Below, piece by piece: positions 25,140-35,287 of a stretch of 64,000 bases of DNA. The stretch is from NCBI GenBank assembly GCA_023443225.1, contig JAEZVF010000118.1, positions 7,521 through 71,520 on the forward strand. The letters run 5' to 3'. The notes beneath the pieces were generated by a model. The model searched no databases. It saw only the letters and a list, made by a program, of their open reading frames with translations, and was not told the origin of the DNA. Each line of letters begins with the position of its first letter. Positions within the stretch are counted from its first letter, which is position 1. This stretch comes from Bacillota bacterium (GTDB taxonomy: Bacteria > Bacillota > Clostridia > Lachnospirales > Lachnospiraceae). Position numbers and translations under genes: made by a program.

Positions 25140-26222
25140 ATGAGTAAATTAAGAGTTGGTATTTTAGGTGGTACAGGAATGGTGGGACAGCGTTTTATTG
25201 CTTTATTAGAAAACCATCCTTGGTTTGAAGTGACTGTTATTGCAGCAAGTCCTAGAAGTGCTGGAAAGACGTATGAAGAAGCTGTTGGTGATAGATGGAA
25301 GATGACTACACCTATGCCAGAAGCTGTTAAAAAAATAGTAGTGAAGAATGTTAATGATGTTAATGATGTAAGTAAAGTGGTAGACTTTGTATTTAGCGCT
25401 GTTGATATGACAAAAGACGAAATCAAGGCAATTGAAGAAGCTTATGCAAAGACAGAGACACCAGTTGTATCAAATAATAGTGCTCATAGGTGGACTCCGG
25501 ATGTTCCTATGGTTGTACCAGAACTAAATCCAGAACATCTTGCGGTTATTGCAGACCAGAGGAAGCGTTTAGGCACTACAAGTGGCTTTATCGTAGTAAA
25601 ACCAAACTGCTCAATACAGAGTTATACTCCTGCATTACATGCATTAAAAGAATTTGGTCCTAAGGTTGTTGTAGCAACTACTTATCAAGCTATTTCCGGC
25701 GCTGGAAAGAACTTCAAAGATTGGCCAGAAATGGTTGATAACGTAATTCCATTTATCGGTGGAGAAGAAGAAAAAAGTGAACAAGAGCCATTAAGAATCT
25801 GGGGCGAAGTTAAAGATGGACAGATTGTAAAAGCAACTGCTCCTCTTATTACAACACAATGTATCAGGGTACCTGTTAGCGATGGACATACAGCAGCCGT
25901 ATTTGTAAGTTTTGAAAAGAAACCTACCAAAGAACAGATTCTTAAAGCTTGGGCAGAATTTAAGGGACTTCCACAGGAACTTGATTTGCCAAGTGCACCA
26001 AAGCAATTTATTTCATATTTTGAAGAAGATAATCGTCCACAGGCAAAATTGGATAGGGATATAGAGAAAGGGATGGGTATCTCCTTAGGTAGACTTCGTG
26101 AAGATACCGTATATGATTACAAATTCGTTGGTTTATCACATAATACAGTACGTGGCGCAGCAGGAGGTGCTGTACTAATAGCTGAATTATTAAAAGCACA
26201 AGGCTATATTGTAAGTAAATAA
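25140..26222 (+). CDS. asd: Aspartate-semialdehyde dehydrogenase
   Basis: Reduces aspartyl phosphate to the semialdehyde for lysine/diaminopimelate, threonine and methionine synthesis. The 360-residue protein begins with the NADP-binding VGILGGTGMVGQRF and carries the active-site Cys in KPNCSIQSY (about residue 160) and the catalytic His in VSDGHTAAVF. Sequence features (NNSAHRW, KPNCSIQ) place it in the archaeal/fungal-type branch found in many Clostridia. It is monocistronic, with terminators on both sides. Confidence 0.95.
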   Translation: MSKLRVGILGGTGMVGQRFIALLENHPWFEVTVIAASPRSAGKTYEEAVGDRWKMTTPMPEAVKKIVVKNVNDVNDVSKVVDFVFSAVDMTKDEIKAIEEAYAKTETPVVSNNSAHRWTPDVPMVVPELNPEHLAVIADQRKRLGTTSGFIVVKPNCSIQSYTPALHALKEFGPKVVVATTYQAISGAGKNFKDWPEMVDNVIPFIGGEEEKSEQEPLRIWGEVKDGQIVKATAPLITTQCIRVPVSDGHTAAVFVSFEKKPTKEQILKAWAEFKGLPQELDLPSAPKQFISYFEEDNRPQAKLDRDIEKGMGISLGRLREDTVYDYKFVGLSHNTVRGAAGGAVLIAELLKAQGYIVSK

Positions 26223-26263
26223 TAATATATCGTTTCTATAAAGAAAAATAGTTTAGCATATCA

Positions 26264-26323
26264 AAAACACCCTGACTCTTGACAGCAACAAGTTGCATTG
26301 TCAAGGGTCAGGGTGTTTTGTTT
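26264..26323. terminator. Bidirectional terminator between asd and a convergent gene
   Basis: AAAACACCCTGAC pairs with GTCAGGGTGTTTT, with an inner CTTGACA/TGTCAAG stem. T-runs on both sides fit use by both convergent genes. Confidence 0.88.
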
Positions 26324-26345
26324 GACCTTATAGTTTAAAAAAGAT

Positions 26346-27065
26346 CTAAAAAAGATTGTATAAAAAGCGGATAAATTCAGCTGCATTTGATTTATATTCA
26401 GAATTAATAACAATGCCTATGAGCACCCGCTCTGATGTATTACTCGGTATGCCAATACTATCCAAATATATTCCATAGGCACTTGTATTTGGATCTTCAC
26501 TGGAAGTGGAATAGTAAAAGGAATCCGCCAAACAGCTGTATAAATCAGCGGGAAGTTGGTCTGAAAGTTTACATAAGCTTCCGTTACCTGCATATCCTTC
26601 AAAGATGGATTCTGGAGCTATTATGATATCAATTTCTTTAGCATAGATGAAAGTTGCCAACTTTTGATCGTTTCCCATTGTATATTGCGATGAGTTACCA
26701 TCAGAACTGAGAATAAAAGAAGTGTCTAATCGAACTTCTTGTGTTTCTGGATTAATATCAAGGTGTTCTGCAAAGTCATTTTGTATGGTTAAGGCGGTCT
26801 GTTCATCCAATGCGTAGTTAAGAACAGCAGTATATAGTACGGTCTCTGGAGATGGAGTTAATATGGAATAGACAAAATATACTACTAAAGCAAGAACTGC
26901 AATTATGATAATTAACTTGGTTCGGTAATAATTATTAAAATATACGATCTTCTCTTTCGTAGTCATATTGTTTAATTTTTGTTTTTCTGTAAGTTCTTCT
27001 CGTTGTTGATAAATTTCAGCAGAATTATCCAGAGTAGTATCTTTATGGCGCTCTTCTGTAATCAC
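26346..27065 (-). CDS. Single-pass membrane protein of unknown function
   Basis: I do not recognise this 239-residue protein. Residues 1-45 are polar and charged (cytoplasmic side), residues 48-68 form one membrane helix (LIIIIAVLALVVYFVYSIL), and the remainder is a predicted extracellular domain with no cysteine pairs beyond two single Cys. The start is GTG behind AAAGGGA. It converges on asd, and a divergent promoter is not obvious. It may be a small lipoprotein-like or sensor component, but the sequence shows no catalytic motif. Confidence 0.7.
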   Translation of the reverse strand: MITEERHKDTTLDNSAEIYQQREELTEKQKLNNMTTKEKIVYFNNYYRTKLIIIIAVLALVVYFVYSILTPSPETVLYTAVLNYALDEQTALTIQNDFAEHLDINPETQEVRLDTSFILSSDGNSSQYTMGNDQKLATFIYAKEIDIIIAPESIFEGYAGNGSLCKLSDQLPADLYSCLADSFYYSTSSEDPNTSAYGIYLDSIGIPSNTSERVLIGIVINSEYKSNAAEFIRFLYNLF

Positions 27066-27211
27066 AGTTATCCCTTCTTTCGTATGAGATGATTTTATGC
27101 TATATTATATTAAATCAATTGTTATACTTTCAATTAAGCCTGAACACAGTATAGTTTAACATAATATTATAGCAAAAAAAAGAAATTAATTATAAAATCT
27201 TTGTAAAAAAT

Positions 27212-27283
27212 AAGGTTGCAGTAAACTACACTGCATCTACGTAAGGACGTTAGATGTCAAGAAGTTTACTGCAACCTTTTTTA
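27212..27283. terminator. Large terminator hairpin downstream of the 612-residue protein gene
   Basis: AAGGTTGCAGTAAACT pairs perfectly with AGTTTACTGCAACCTT and an inner GCATCT/AGATGT stem continues. T-runs flank both sides, so it works on either strand; the minus-strand gene ends about 50 bases away. Confidence 0.85.
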
Positions 27284-27336
27284 AAAAAAGTAGTCAACTA
27301 ACTTTTAAATACTCTAAATTTTTATAATCGTAGTAA

Positions 27337-29175
27337 TTAATATCCGTAACCAGGGATCAAATATTGTAGATAGCTTTCTAAATCTTCAACGCCCAATGCG
27401 CTTTCTAATTTCGCAATAAAGCCTTCATAATCTACGGTTGCTAAATAGGAATTCATATCTGTCGTGCCATCAAAAATCTGTTCTGAATCCGCTGGGAAAC
27501 TGAAATCTTTGTAATCAACTTCTTTTCCTTTGATATCAAAAGTAGCTGCTTCCACACCAGCGTACATAAGCTTTAATAAAACTTGCTGTTGTTTTTGGTC
27601 GGCAGTACAATCTAATACAACTTTCATTCCGGCTAATGCATTAGAAGAGATGGTGTATATTCCTTGAATGTATCCTTTATCCCCTACCATACCTGCATTC
27701 TCAAATTCTATGTCAAAAGAAGTGGTTGTATCGTCTTCTATACTTACAGTGCAAATTCCATTATAAGCTCCATCTTTTGAAGTTGCCTTTCCGGATACAT
27801 CTAATAACTTTGTGTCATTTTCCGTAAACCAGAGAGTAAATCCAATATCTTTTCCTTTATTTGTTGTATAATAGCCAAAGGAATCATTTTGTGTTTCATC
27901 TATAGCTTTGAACTCTCGTCCCTTCACTTTTCCATTTTTGTCAACATATACATTCATGACAATTGGACTTTCTGAAGTATAGTATTCTTTATTTGCAGAC
28001 AGTTCATTTATAGAATCTTCAATTGCTTTATTATATTCTTCTTCTGTACAGATGTCTAAAGTTTTACACAAATCCTTAATCACCTGATCATTCTTAGCCT
28101 CATTTAATATTGCCATACCGATATTGTAGGCATCCTCATCTGAAATCTCAGCCTTTATCGTTGTAAATTTGCTACTAATATCAGAAGCGGTAAAGGTGGA
28201 TCCCTTTTCGACAGTAACATTTTTAATGTTATTTACAATAAGTGATGAATATTTTTTCAAAAGCTTATTCAAAGTCTCTGGGGATAAGGAGTCATCCTTA
28301 AGAAGTTTTTGAAAATCTTCCATGTACTCACTGTAACTAAAACCATCTGGATATGAACCGGATGCTTCCATAATCTCATCAAATGAGAAAAGTAAGTAAG
28401 CACTGCTTAACTCAGGGATTGTCAAAAACATATCACTGGTGTCTGCATTCATGTAAAAATCAGCCGAGATTAGGGAAGTACCATTGTAAGAAAGCCCAAC
28501 ATTGGATTTAGAATTACCTTCTTTTCCAAATGATGTTATAAAAGCTTCTATAGCTTCAACATTACCTATTCCAAGCATGCTGGTGAATTCTGGATTAAGT
28601 GTAAATTTAAGACTAAGATCTTGACCTACACCTTTCGTTAATTGTTCATCGTATGTAGCTAATGCTTTATCGTAAGATGCTGTGAGTTTATCAATGCCAG
28701 TATTTAAGCCCTTTTGTTCAACATAAGCATAATACTCAGCAGGACTTTTTGTCATTCGGGCTATTGTGTTTGCCAAGACATTACGATTTGTAAATGCAGT
28801 AATTGTTCCAACAAGTACCACAGCTAATGCAACCAGAAGAGCAATGAATTTACCACTTACTTTCTTCCTAGGAATATCAATATAATTTGTTGTTGTCTCT
28901 GTTTGAGAATTATCGATTGGATTCATATAAGAATCAGCGTCTGTATTCACATATGTATTATTAGAATCAGCGTCTGTATTCACATATGTATTATTAGAAT
29001 CAGAATTCTCATCCGCGGATAAATTAGAATCATTCGGAGCTGTATTCAAATCTTCCTCTTTCATATTTGATGAATCAAAGGAATCCGTTGAATCAATGAC
29101 TTCATTCATATCATTGAGATTCATACTCTCGTTATCATTTGTACTGTTATTTATATCTCCCATTCTTTTCTCCAT
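27337..29175 (-). CDS. Large membrane-anchored extracellular protein, unknown function
   Basis: A 612-residue protein. Residues 1-105 are an Asn/Asp/Ser-rich low-complexity region containing two direct copies of an 11-residue unit, NTYVNTDADSN (33-bp DNA repeat at about 28935-29000). A single membrane helix follows (FIALLVALAVVLVGTITAF, about 110-128), then a large external domain rich in beta strands and helices. It resembles clostridial proteins of unknown role with an extended soluble region (DUF6583-like, weakly held). Two starts are possible: ATG 29175 behind TAGGAAAAG, or ATG 29163 behind GGAG. Function cannot be stated. Confidence 0.7.
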   Translation of the reverse strand: MEKRMGDINNSTNDNESMNLNDMNEVIDSTDSFDSSNMKEEDLNTAPNDSNLSADENSDSNNTYVNTDADSNNTYVNTDADSYMNPIDNSQTETTTNYIDIPRKKVSGKFIALLVALAVVLVGTITAFTNRNVLANTIARMTKSPAEYYAYVEQKGLNTGIDKLTASYDKALATYDEQLTKGVGQDLSLKFTLNPEFTSMLGIGNVEAIEAFITSFGKEGNSKSNVGLSYNGTSLISADFYMNADTSDMFLTIPELSSAYLLFSFDEIMEASGSYPDGFSYSEYMEDFQKLLKDDSLSPETLNKLLKKYSSLIVNNIKNVTVEKGSTFTASDISSKFTTIKAEISDEDAYNIGMAILNEAKNDQVIKDLCKTLDICTEEEYNKAIEDSINELSANKEYYTSESPIVMNVYVDKNGKVKGREFKAIDETQNDSFGYYTTNKGKDIGFTLWFTENDTKLLDVSGKATSKDGAYNGICTVSIEDDTTTSFDIEFENAGMVGDKGYIQGIYTISSNALAGMKVVLDCTADQKQQQVLLKLMYAGVEAATFDIKGKEVDYKDFSFPADSEQIFDGTTDMNSYLATVDYEGFIAKLESALGVEDLESYLQYLIPGYGY

Positions 29176-29590
29176 TTCTTTTCCTACTATATTATAGAAA
29201 TTCTACAAGTAAAATGTTATCAGATGCGGTTTGTAAAGTCAATTAAATTTTGATTAGAATGAATCTCAATAAAACGAAACATTTTCGTTAGGTAAATAGC
29301 GTGTTATATCAATTATACCTAAACATTTCGTTAAAATTAATGTATTTTTCACAAGTTAATTAGTTGATTTTTGTATATTATACTCATTGAATTACATGGT
29401 ATCATATAATATAATGAACATGTAAACGGCATGTTTTCAAGATTTACTGCATTTTTGGGTTTCTTATATGATTTATTACAAGAATTATTGAATTAGAAAT
29501 TATTACTAGAGAAGTTTACGAAACTTTAGTAAATTATAGCGGGAATGGAAATGGTAAAAGAGTACACCCGTAGAAAAGGAGATAAAATAT
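29176..29590. other. Divergent control region between the surface protein and cellobiose phosphorylase
   Basis: No gene is seen. Near-identical direct repeats AAACATTTTCGTTA (29277-29290) and AAACATTTCGTTA (29321-29333) flank an inverted pair TTAGGTA/TACCTAA, a plausible regulator site. A candidate promoter for the plus-strand gene lies at 29388-29415. Confidence 0.5.
29388..29415 (+). promoter_or_regulatory. Candidate promoter of cellobiose phosphorylase
   Basis: TTGAAT and TATAAT with 16-base spacing, giving a long leader of about 170 bases. Confidence 0.5.
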
Positions 29591-32029
29591 ATGAAGTTTG
29601 GTTATTTTGATGACGCAAAGAAAGAATATGTCATTACCACCCCACAGACTCCTTATCCTTGGATTAATTACTTAGGATCACAAGAGTTCTTTTCCTTAAT
29701 TTCAAATACGGCAGGAGGTTACAGTTTCTATAAAGATGCGAAGTTAAGAAGAATTACCCGTTTTCGTTATAATAATGTACCCTTAGATTTAGGTGGAGGA
29801 CGTTATTATTACTTATACGATGAAGGTGATTTCTGGTCACCAGGCTGGGCTCCAGCAAAAAGAGAATTGGATAGCTATGAATGCCGTCATGGTATGGGAT
29901 ACACCAAAATAACCGGTAAAAGAAATAATATTGAGACTGAGGTAACTTTCTTCGTTCCTTTGAATTACAATGGTGAGGTACATAAGGTAGTTGTTAAGAA
30001 TACTGGTAAAGTAAAAAAGGATGTCAAGTTGTTTTCCTTTATTGAGTGGTGTCTATGGAATGCTCAAGACGACTCTACTAATTTCCAGAGAAATTTTAAC
30101 ACTGGAGAAGTTGAAATTAAGGGATCGGTAATCTATCATAAGACAGAGTACAAAGAGCGTAGAGATCATTATGCATTTTTCTCAGTGAATGCTCCAATTG
30201 CTGGCTTTGATTCTGATAGAGAGAGTTTTCTTGGTACCTACAACGGTTTTGAGAACCCACAGACAGTTGCTGCTGGGAAATCAAATAATTCTATAGCGGA
30301 TGGCTGGTCACCAATTGCTTCTCATTGTGTAGAAGTTTCCCTTGAACCAGGTGAAACGAAAGAATATGTATTTGTTTTAGGTTATGTAGAAAATCCGATC
30401 GAAGATAAATGGGAATCAAAGAACGTTATCAATAAGAAAAAAGCCGAAGAGATGATTGCTAGATTTGCTAATGTCAAGGATGTAGATGCGGCTCTGGAAG
30501 AGTTAGAAAAGGACTGGGATAGATTATTATCAAAATATACGCTAAGTTCGAAAGATGATAAATTAAATCGTATGGTAAATATATGGAATCAATATCAGTG
30601 TATGGTTACCTTCAATTTATCAAGAAGTGCATCTTATTTCGAATCTGGTATTGGTAGAGGAATGGGATTCCGTGATTCAAACCAAGATTTACTTGGTTTC
30701 CTTCATCAGATACCGGATCGTGCAAGAGAAAGAATTATTGATTTGGCATCTACACAGTTAGAAGATGGTGGTGCTTATCATCAATATCAACCATTAACCA
30801 AAAAGGGTAATGACGAAATAGGTGGTAACTTTAATGATGATCCACTGTGGCTGATCCTTGCAGTTGTAGCTTATATTAAGGAAACGGGTGATTACAGTAT
30901 ATTAGATGTTATGACACCATTTGATAATGATGATAGTAAAGCTACACCACTTTCTGACCATTTGAAGAGATCCTTTGATCATGTTATTAATAATGTTGGA
31001 CCACATGGATTACCTTTAATCGGAAGAGCAGACTGGAATGACTGTTTAAATCTGAACTGTTTCTCCACAGAACCAGGGGAATCCTTCCAAACAACAACCA
31101 GCAAAGAGGGTAAAGTAGCAGAATCTGTTATGATAGCAGGTATGTTTACTTTCATTGGCGACGAATATGCTAAGTTAATGGAGAAGATAGGTAATCGGGT
31201 AGAAGCTGACAGAGCTTTTGCTGAAGTAGAAAAGATGAGAAAAATCATTATGAAAGATGGTTTTGATGGTGAGTGGTTCTTAAGAGCATATGACGACTTT
31301 GGGAAGAAAGTTGGAAGTAAGGAATGTGAAGAAGGAAAAATCTTTATCGAACCCCAAGGTTTCTGTGTCATGGGCGGATGTGGTATTGAAGATGGTAAAG
31401 CAATTAAAGCATTGGATTCCGTAGAAGAACGTTTGGGAACAAAATATGGTTTGGTAATGAACAATCCGGGGTTTACAAAATATTATGTAGAATATGGTGA
31501 GATCTCAACTTATCCGGCAGGTTATAAAGAAAATGCAGGTATCTTCTGCCATAATAATGCTTGGATTATGTGTGCAGAAGCGGTAGTCGGCCGTGGTGAA
31601 AAGGCTTTCGACTATTATACAAGAATAGCACCGGCCTATACTGAAGAGTACAGTGAGATTCACAGAACAGAGCCATATGTGTATTCACAAATGATTGCTG
31701 GTAAAGATGCAAAACGTTTTGGTGAATCTAAGAACTCTTGGCTAACCGGTACGGCTTCATGGAACTTTGTAGCTATTTCACAATATATATTAGGTATTAA
31801 ACCAGAATATGACGGACTTATGGTAGATCCTGCTATACCAGCAGAATGGGATGGATATCAGGTAACTAGACAATTCAGAGGAGATATTTATAACATTACT
31901 GTTAAGAATCCGAATCATGTTTCCACTGGTGTTTCTAAGATGACAGTGGATGGTATGGTTGTTGATGGCAATGTGATTCCTGTATTTGGGGATGGTAAAG
32001 AACATAAGGTTGAAATTGTATTAGGATAA
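29591..32029 (+). CDS. Cellobiose phosphorylase (GH94)
   Basis: An 812-residue cytoplasmic GH94 enzyme that splits cellobiose with phosphate into glucose 1-phosphate and glucose, saving ATP in cellulose-degrading anaerobes. It spans the N-terminal beta-sandwich (TPYPWINYLGSQEFFSLIS), helical linker and (alpha/alpha)6 barrel. The general acid Asp lies in GRADWNDCLNL (about residue 484), and the phosphate-binding region includes the segment around GSKNSWLTG-like FGESKNSWLTGTASW. The protein matches cellobiose rather than cellodextrin phosphorylase in length (about 810 against about 980). No transporter is adjacent, so uptake must be encoded elsewhere. Confidence 0.93.
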   Translation: MKFGYFDDAKKEYVITTPQTPYPWINYLGSQEFFSLISNTAGGYSFYKDAKLRRITRFRYNNVPLDLGGGRYYYLYDEGDFWSPGWAPAKRELDSYECRHGMGYTKITGKRNNIETEVTFFVPLNYNGEVHKVVVKNTGKVKKDVKLFSFIEWCLWNAQDDSTNFQRNFNTGEVEIKGSVIYHKTEYKERRDHYAFFSVNAPIAGFDSDRESFLGTYNGFENPQTVAAGKSNNSIADGWSPIASHCVEVSLEPGETKEYVFVLGYVENPIEDKWESKNVINKKKAEEMIARFANVKDVDAALEELEKDWDRLLSKYTLSSKDDKLNRMVNIWNQYQCMVTFNLSRSASYFESGIGRGMGFRDSNQDLLGFLHQIPDRARERIIDLASTQLEDGGAYHQYQPLTKKGNDEIGGNFNDDPLWLILAVVAYIKETGDYSILDVMTPFDNDDSKATPLSDHLKRSFDHVINNVGPHGLPLIGRADWNDCLNLNCFSTEPGESFQTTTSKEGKVAESVMIAGMFTFIGDEYAKLMEKIGNRVEADRAFAEVEKMRKIIMKDGFDGEWFLRAYDDFGKKVGSKECEEGKIFIEPQGFCVMGGCGIEDGKAIKALDSVEERLGTKYGLVMNNPGFTKYYVEYGEISTYPAGYKENAGIFCHNNAWIMCAEAVVGRGEKAFDYYTRIAPAYTEEYSEIHRTEPYVYSQMIAGKDAKRFGESKNSWLTGTASWNFVAISQYILGIKPEYDGLMVDPAIPAEWDGYQVTRQFRGDIYNITVKNPNHVSTGVSKMTVDGMVVDGNVIPVFGDGKEHKVEIVLG

Positions 32030-32056
32030 TTGAATAATTAAAAATAATATTGATAG

Positions 32057-32096
32057 GCTCCAGCGGAATTAGATAACTCCACTGGAGCTTTTTATT
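32057..32096 (+). terminator. Terminator after cellobiose phosphorylase
   Basis: GCTCCAG pairs with CTGGAGC, with an extended partial stem, and a TTTTTATTT tract follows. Confidence 0.85.
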
Positions 32097-32178
32097 TCTT
32101 GTGTAATGCTGTTATTTTAGGTATAATCTAGATATATCATAAGCCATTTTGACGGAGACCATTTCAGGAGGAAATTAA

Positions 32179-33339
32179 ATGGATATAAAGAAGGAAATAG
32201 ATGTAATCAGTAATTATATCATAAGGTTGCGGAAACATTTTCATATGTATCCGGAGCTTGGCATGCAGGAATTTGAAACCTGTAAAAGAATAAAAGAAGA
32301 ATTAGCAAATATGGAGATCCCCTTTGTATCTGCCGGTGAGACAGGCGTAATCGGATTCGTGGGGAAAGGGCCAAAAGTAATAGCCTTACGGGCTGATATG
32401 GATGCACTTAAGATCTTGGAGAAAAATGACATCAGTTATAAGTCCAAAATACCTGGAGTTATGCATGCATGTGGTCACGATGCTCATATGGCTGCGCTGC
32501 TTGGGGCTGCCGATATATTAAAGCGTCACGAAAAGGAGTTAACATGCACCATTAAGTTGATTTTTCAACCATCGGAAGAGAATTGCAGGGGTGCTAAATT
32601 AATTGTAGATAGTGGAAATTTAGATGATGTATCTGCAATTTTTGGACTTCATGTATTTGGTGATATTCCATGTGGAAAAGTATCAATTGAAGCCGGACCA
32701 AGAATGGCTGCCTCGGATATATTTCATATTAAGCTTACAGGCAAGTCCGGGCATGCCGGAAAACCCCAACAATGTTCAGATGTAACAGTAGCTGGTGCGG
32801 CCTTAGTCTTAAATCTACAATCCATCGTCAGTAGGGAAATGGATCCAGTGGATTCTGCCGTTGTTACGGTTGGACATTTTACCTCAGGCTCCCAACACAA
32901 TATCATTTCTGGAGAAGCATATCTGGAAGGCACTGCAAGAACATTTTCTCGTCAGGCAGGAAACCACATTGAAGATTCTGTCAAAAGAATTGCTCAAGGG
33001 ACTGCATTAAATTACAGGGTAACTGCTCATGTGGATTATGAGCGCTCCTTACATCCTGTGGTTGTTAATGATGCTAAATTATCCGATGTGGCGAAAACAG
33101 CAGCTAAGAGACTATTTCCAGATGAGGATATTATCAATGTACCTAAAATGATGTTAGGAGAAGATTTTTCTGTTTACCAGCAAAGAGTTCCAGGAGTGTT
33201 TGCGTTTATCGGTGCTGGGAATGATGCAATGGGAAGGGCTTATCCAAATCATCACGAGCGTTTTAATATAGATGAGCATGCAGTAATTAATGCTGCACAG
33301 CTGTATGTGGCTTTTGCTATGGAGATGAATGAAAAATAG
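32179..33339 (+). CDS. M20D-family amidohydrolase (N-acyl amino acid/peptide hydrolase)
   Basis: A 386-residue zinc or manganese hydrolase of the HipO/IAA-amidohydrolase group. Metal ligands appear in HACGHDAHMAAL (about residue 98), the Glu pair in FQPSEEN, and HVFGD; the lid domain contains GKSGHAGKPQQ. It removes acyl groups from amino acids or acts on N-acetylated diamino acids; the substrate is not evident. ATG is preceded by AGGAGG. It overlaps the open frame of ade only before the true ade start, so the two are a likely operon with 31 bases between them. Confidence 0.9.
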   Translation: MDIKKEIDVISNYIIRLRKHFHMYPELGMQEFETCKRIKEELANMEIPFVSAGETGVIGFVGKGPKVIALRADMDALKILEKNDISYKSKIPGVMHACGHDAHMAALLGAADILKRHEKELTCTIKLIFQPSEENCRGAKLIVDSGNLDDVSAIFGLHVFGDIPCGKVSIEAGPRMAASDIFHIKLTGKSGHAGKPQQCSDVTVAGAALVLNLQSIVSREMDPVDSAVVTVGHFTSGSQHNIISGEAYLEGTARTFSRQAGNHIEDSVKRIAQGTALNYRVTAHVDYERSLHPVVVNDAKLSDVAKTAAKRLFPDEDIINVPKMMLGEDFSVYQQRVPGVFAFIGAGNDAMGRAYPNHHERFNIDEHAVINAAQLYVAFAMEMNEK

Positions 33340-33370
33340 GGTGTTTCATGACTTTTCAGGAGGTGTATTT

Positions 33371-35149
33371 ATGACTACATTTAGTGCTAATTGGATTAGG
33401 GAACAGCAGGAACGTGTTATGGTTTCTGTAAAAGGGAAAACACCAGATTTAATTCTAAAAAATGCAACCTTTGTTAATGTATTTACCGATGAACTGGAAA
33501 CCGGAGATATTGCTATTCATAATGGAATCATTGTGGGTATTGGGGAGTATTCGGTTACAGAGAAATCAAATAGTATGGATTGTAGCGGGATGGTAATAAG
33601 TCCGGGCTTTATCGATGGACATATTCACATAGAAAGTTCCATGCTAGCACCTTCTGAATTTGCAGCTGCAGTAATACCTCATGGAACGACTGCTGTTGTA
33701 ACTGATCCACACGAAATCGCTAATGTAGCAGGGACAGCCGGGATTGATTATATGCTGGAAAGTACTGCTGGATTGCTGTTAGATGTATATGTGATGTTAC
33801 CTTCTTGTGTACCGGCAACTTCACTAGATGAGTCTTATGAGGTATTGGGAGCAGGGCAGTTAGAACAGTATTTTGGAAATGAAAGAGTTTTGGGACTTGC
33901 AGAATTAATGAATTCCTTTGGTACCATACAGGGGGATATCGATATATTCAAAAAATTAGAACTAGCTAAAAATTATAATAAGCTGGTAGATGGTCATGCT
34001 CCAGGTCTTAAAAGGGATGAGCTAAATGCATATATAACAGCAGGAGTGGCATCGGATCATGAATGTAGTACAGTAATGGAAGCTATGGAGAAATTAAAAC
34101 GTGGTCAGTGGATTATGATTCGCGAGGGAACGGCAGCTAAAAATATGGACGCCTTAGCGCCGCTATTCCAAGAGCCCTATTGCAATCGGTGCATGTTTGT
34201 GACAGACGATAAACACCCTGGTGATTTATTAAATTATGGGCATATGGACTATCTACTTCGTAAGGCTGTTAGTATGGGAGCAGATCCAATTCAGGCGATA
34301 AAGATGGCGACAAAGCAACCAGCTGAATATTTTGGTTTACGGAATACCGGTGCAATTGCACCCGGATATAAGGCGGATTTGGTTGTTCTGGATAATTTAC
34401 GGAATATGCAGGTAAAGTCAGTTTTCAAAGATGGTATTCTGGTAGCGAAGGAATGCAAGTGTGTGGTTGATGTTCGGAAGAATGATATCAATAAAACCTT
34501 GGAGATACAAAATAATTTAGATAAGAGCCGGATATATCAATCCTTTCATATGAAGGAATTAGAGCCTGGCGATTTTGTGATTAAGGGAAAAGGAACGCTC
34601 ATGAAGGTGATAGAATTGACACCGGGAGAACTTTTGACGAAAGAACGAACCCTTCCCTTTATAGAACCGGGGACAGATATATCCAGGGATATAATAAAGC
34701 TTGCAGTGATAGAACGTCATCATAACACTGGTCATATTGGTCTTGGATTTTTGAAGGGTTATGGATTAAAAAATGGAGCAGTGGCTTCTAGTATTTCTCA
34801 TGATTCTCATAATTTGATTGTGGCAGGAACGAACGATGCTGATATGGCTCTTGCCGCAAATTGTATTAGAGAAAATCAAGGTGGTATCACCATAGCCTCT
34901 GAGGGCAGAATTGTGAAGAAATTAGCTCTTCCCATTGCTGGTTTAATGTGTGAGATGAATGCAGAAGAGGTAGAAGAAGTCATGACTTTTATGAAAAATG
35001 AAGCCAGACTAATGGGGGTTTCAGAAGAAATCGATCCTTTTATGACACTTGCATTCATAAGCCTTCCGGTTATTCCTGAAATACGTTTGACCACGTTAGG
35101 GTTGGTAGATGTTGAGAATCAAACATTAATAAATCCAATTTTAAATTAA
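33371..35149 (+). CDS. ade: Adenine deaminase
   Basis: Converts adenine to hypoxanthine and ammonia in purine salvage. The 592-residue protein has the bacterial Ade fold: SPGFIDGHIHIESSMLAPSE with the metal HxH, VTDPHEIANVAG, SDHECST and TDDKHPGDLL metal/catalytic motifs, and the family-specific C-terminal domain (AVIERHHNTGHIGLGF, ISHDSHNL). ATG 33371 follows AGGAGG; the 14 codons upstream in the same frame overlap the preceding gene and lack a ribosome binding site of this quality. Its likely operon mate is the M20 hydrolase. Confidence 0.95.
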   Translation: MTTFSANWIREQQERVMVSVKGKTPDLILKNATFVNVFTDELETGDIAIHNGIIVGIGEYSVTEKSNSMDCSGMVISPGFIDGHIHIESSMLAPSEFAAAVIPHGTTAVVTDPHEIANVAGTAGIDYMLESTAGLLLDVYVMLPSCVPATSLDESYEVLGAGQLEQYFGNERVLGLAELMNSFGTIQGDIDIFKKLELAKNYNKLVDGHAPGLKRDELNAYITAGVASDHECSTVMEAMEKLKRGQWIMIREGTAAKNMDALAPLFQEPYCNRCMFVTDDKHPGDLLNYGHMDYLLRKAVSMGADPIQAIKMATKQPAEYFGLRNTGAIAPGYKADLVVLDNLRNMQVKSVFKDGILVAKECKCVVDVRKNDINKTLEIQNNLDKSRIYQSFHMKELEPGDFVIKGKGTLMKVIELTPGELLTKERTLPFIEPGTDISRDIIKLAVIERHHNTGHIGLGFLKGYGLKNGAVASSISHDSHNLIVAGTNDADMALAANCIRENQGGITIASEGRIVKKLALPIAGLMCEMNAEEVEEVMTFMKNEARLMGVSEEIDPFMTLAFISLPVIPEIRLTTLGLVDVENQTLINPILN

Positions 35150-35197
35150 ATTGTGTTACATCAATTTAAGCAGGTAATATTTATTACAGTATAGATT

Positions 35198-35238
35198 AAA
35201 AATAGCGTATGAATTTAATAATTCATGCGCTATTTTTC
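35198..35238. terminator. Bidirectional terminator between ade and coaBC
   Basis: AATAGCGTATGAAT pairs with ATTCATGCGCTATT, flanked by A- and T-runs, between two convergent genes. Confidence 0.9.
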
Positions 35239-35287
35239 GGTTATTGATGTGATAAACATATCGCATTTTTAGTGGGGGTCATACAAC

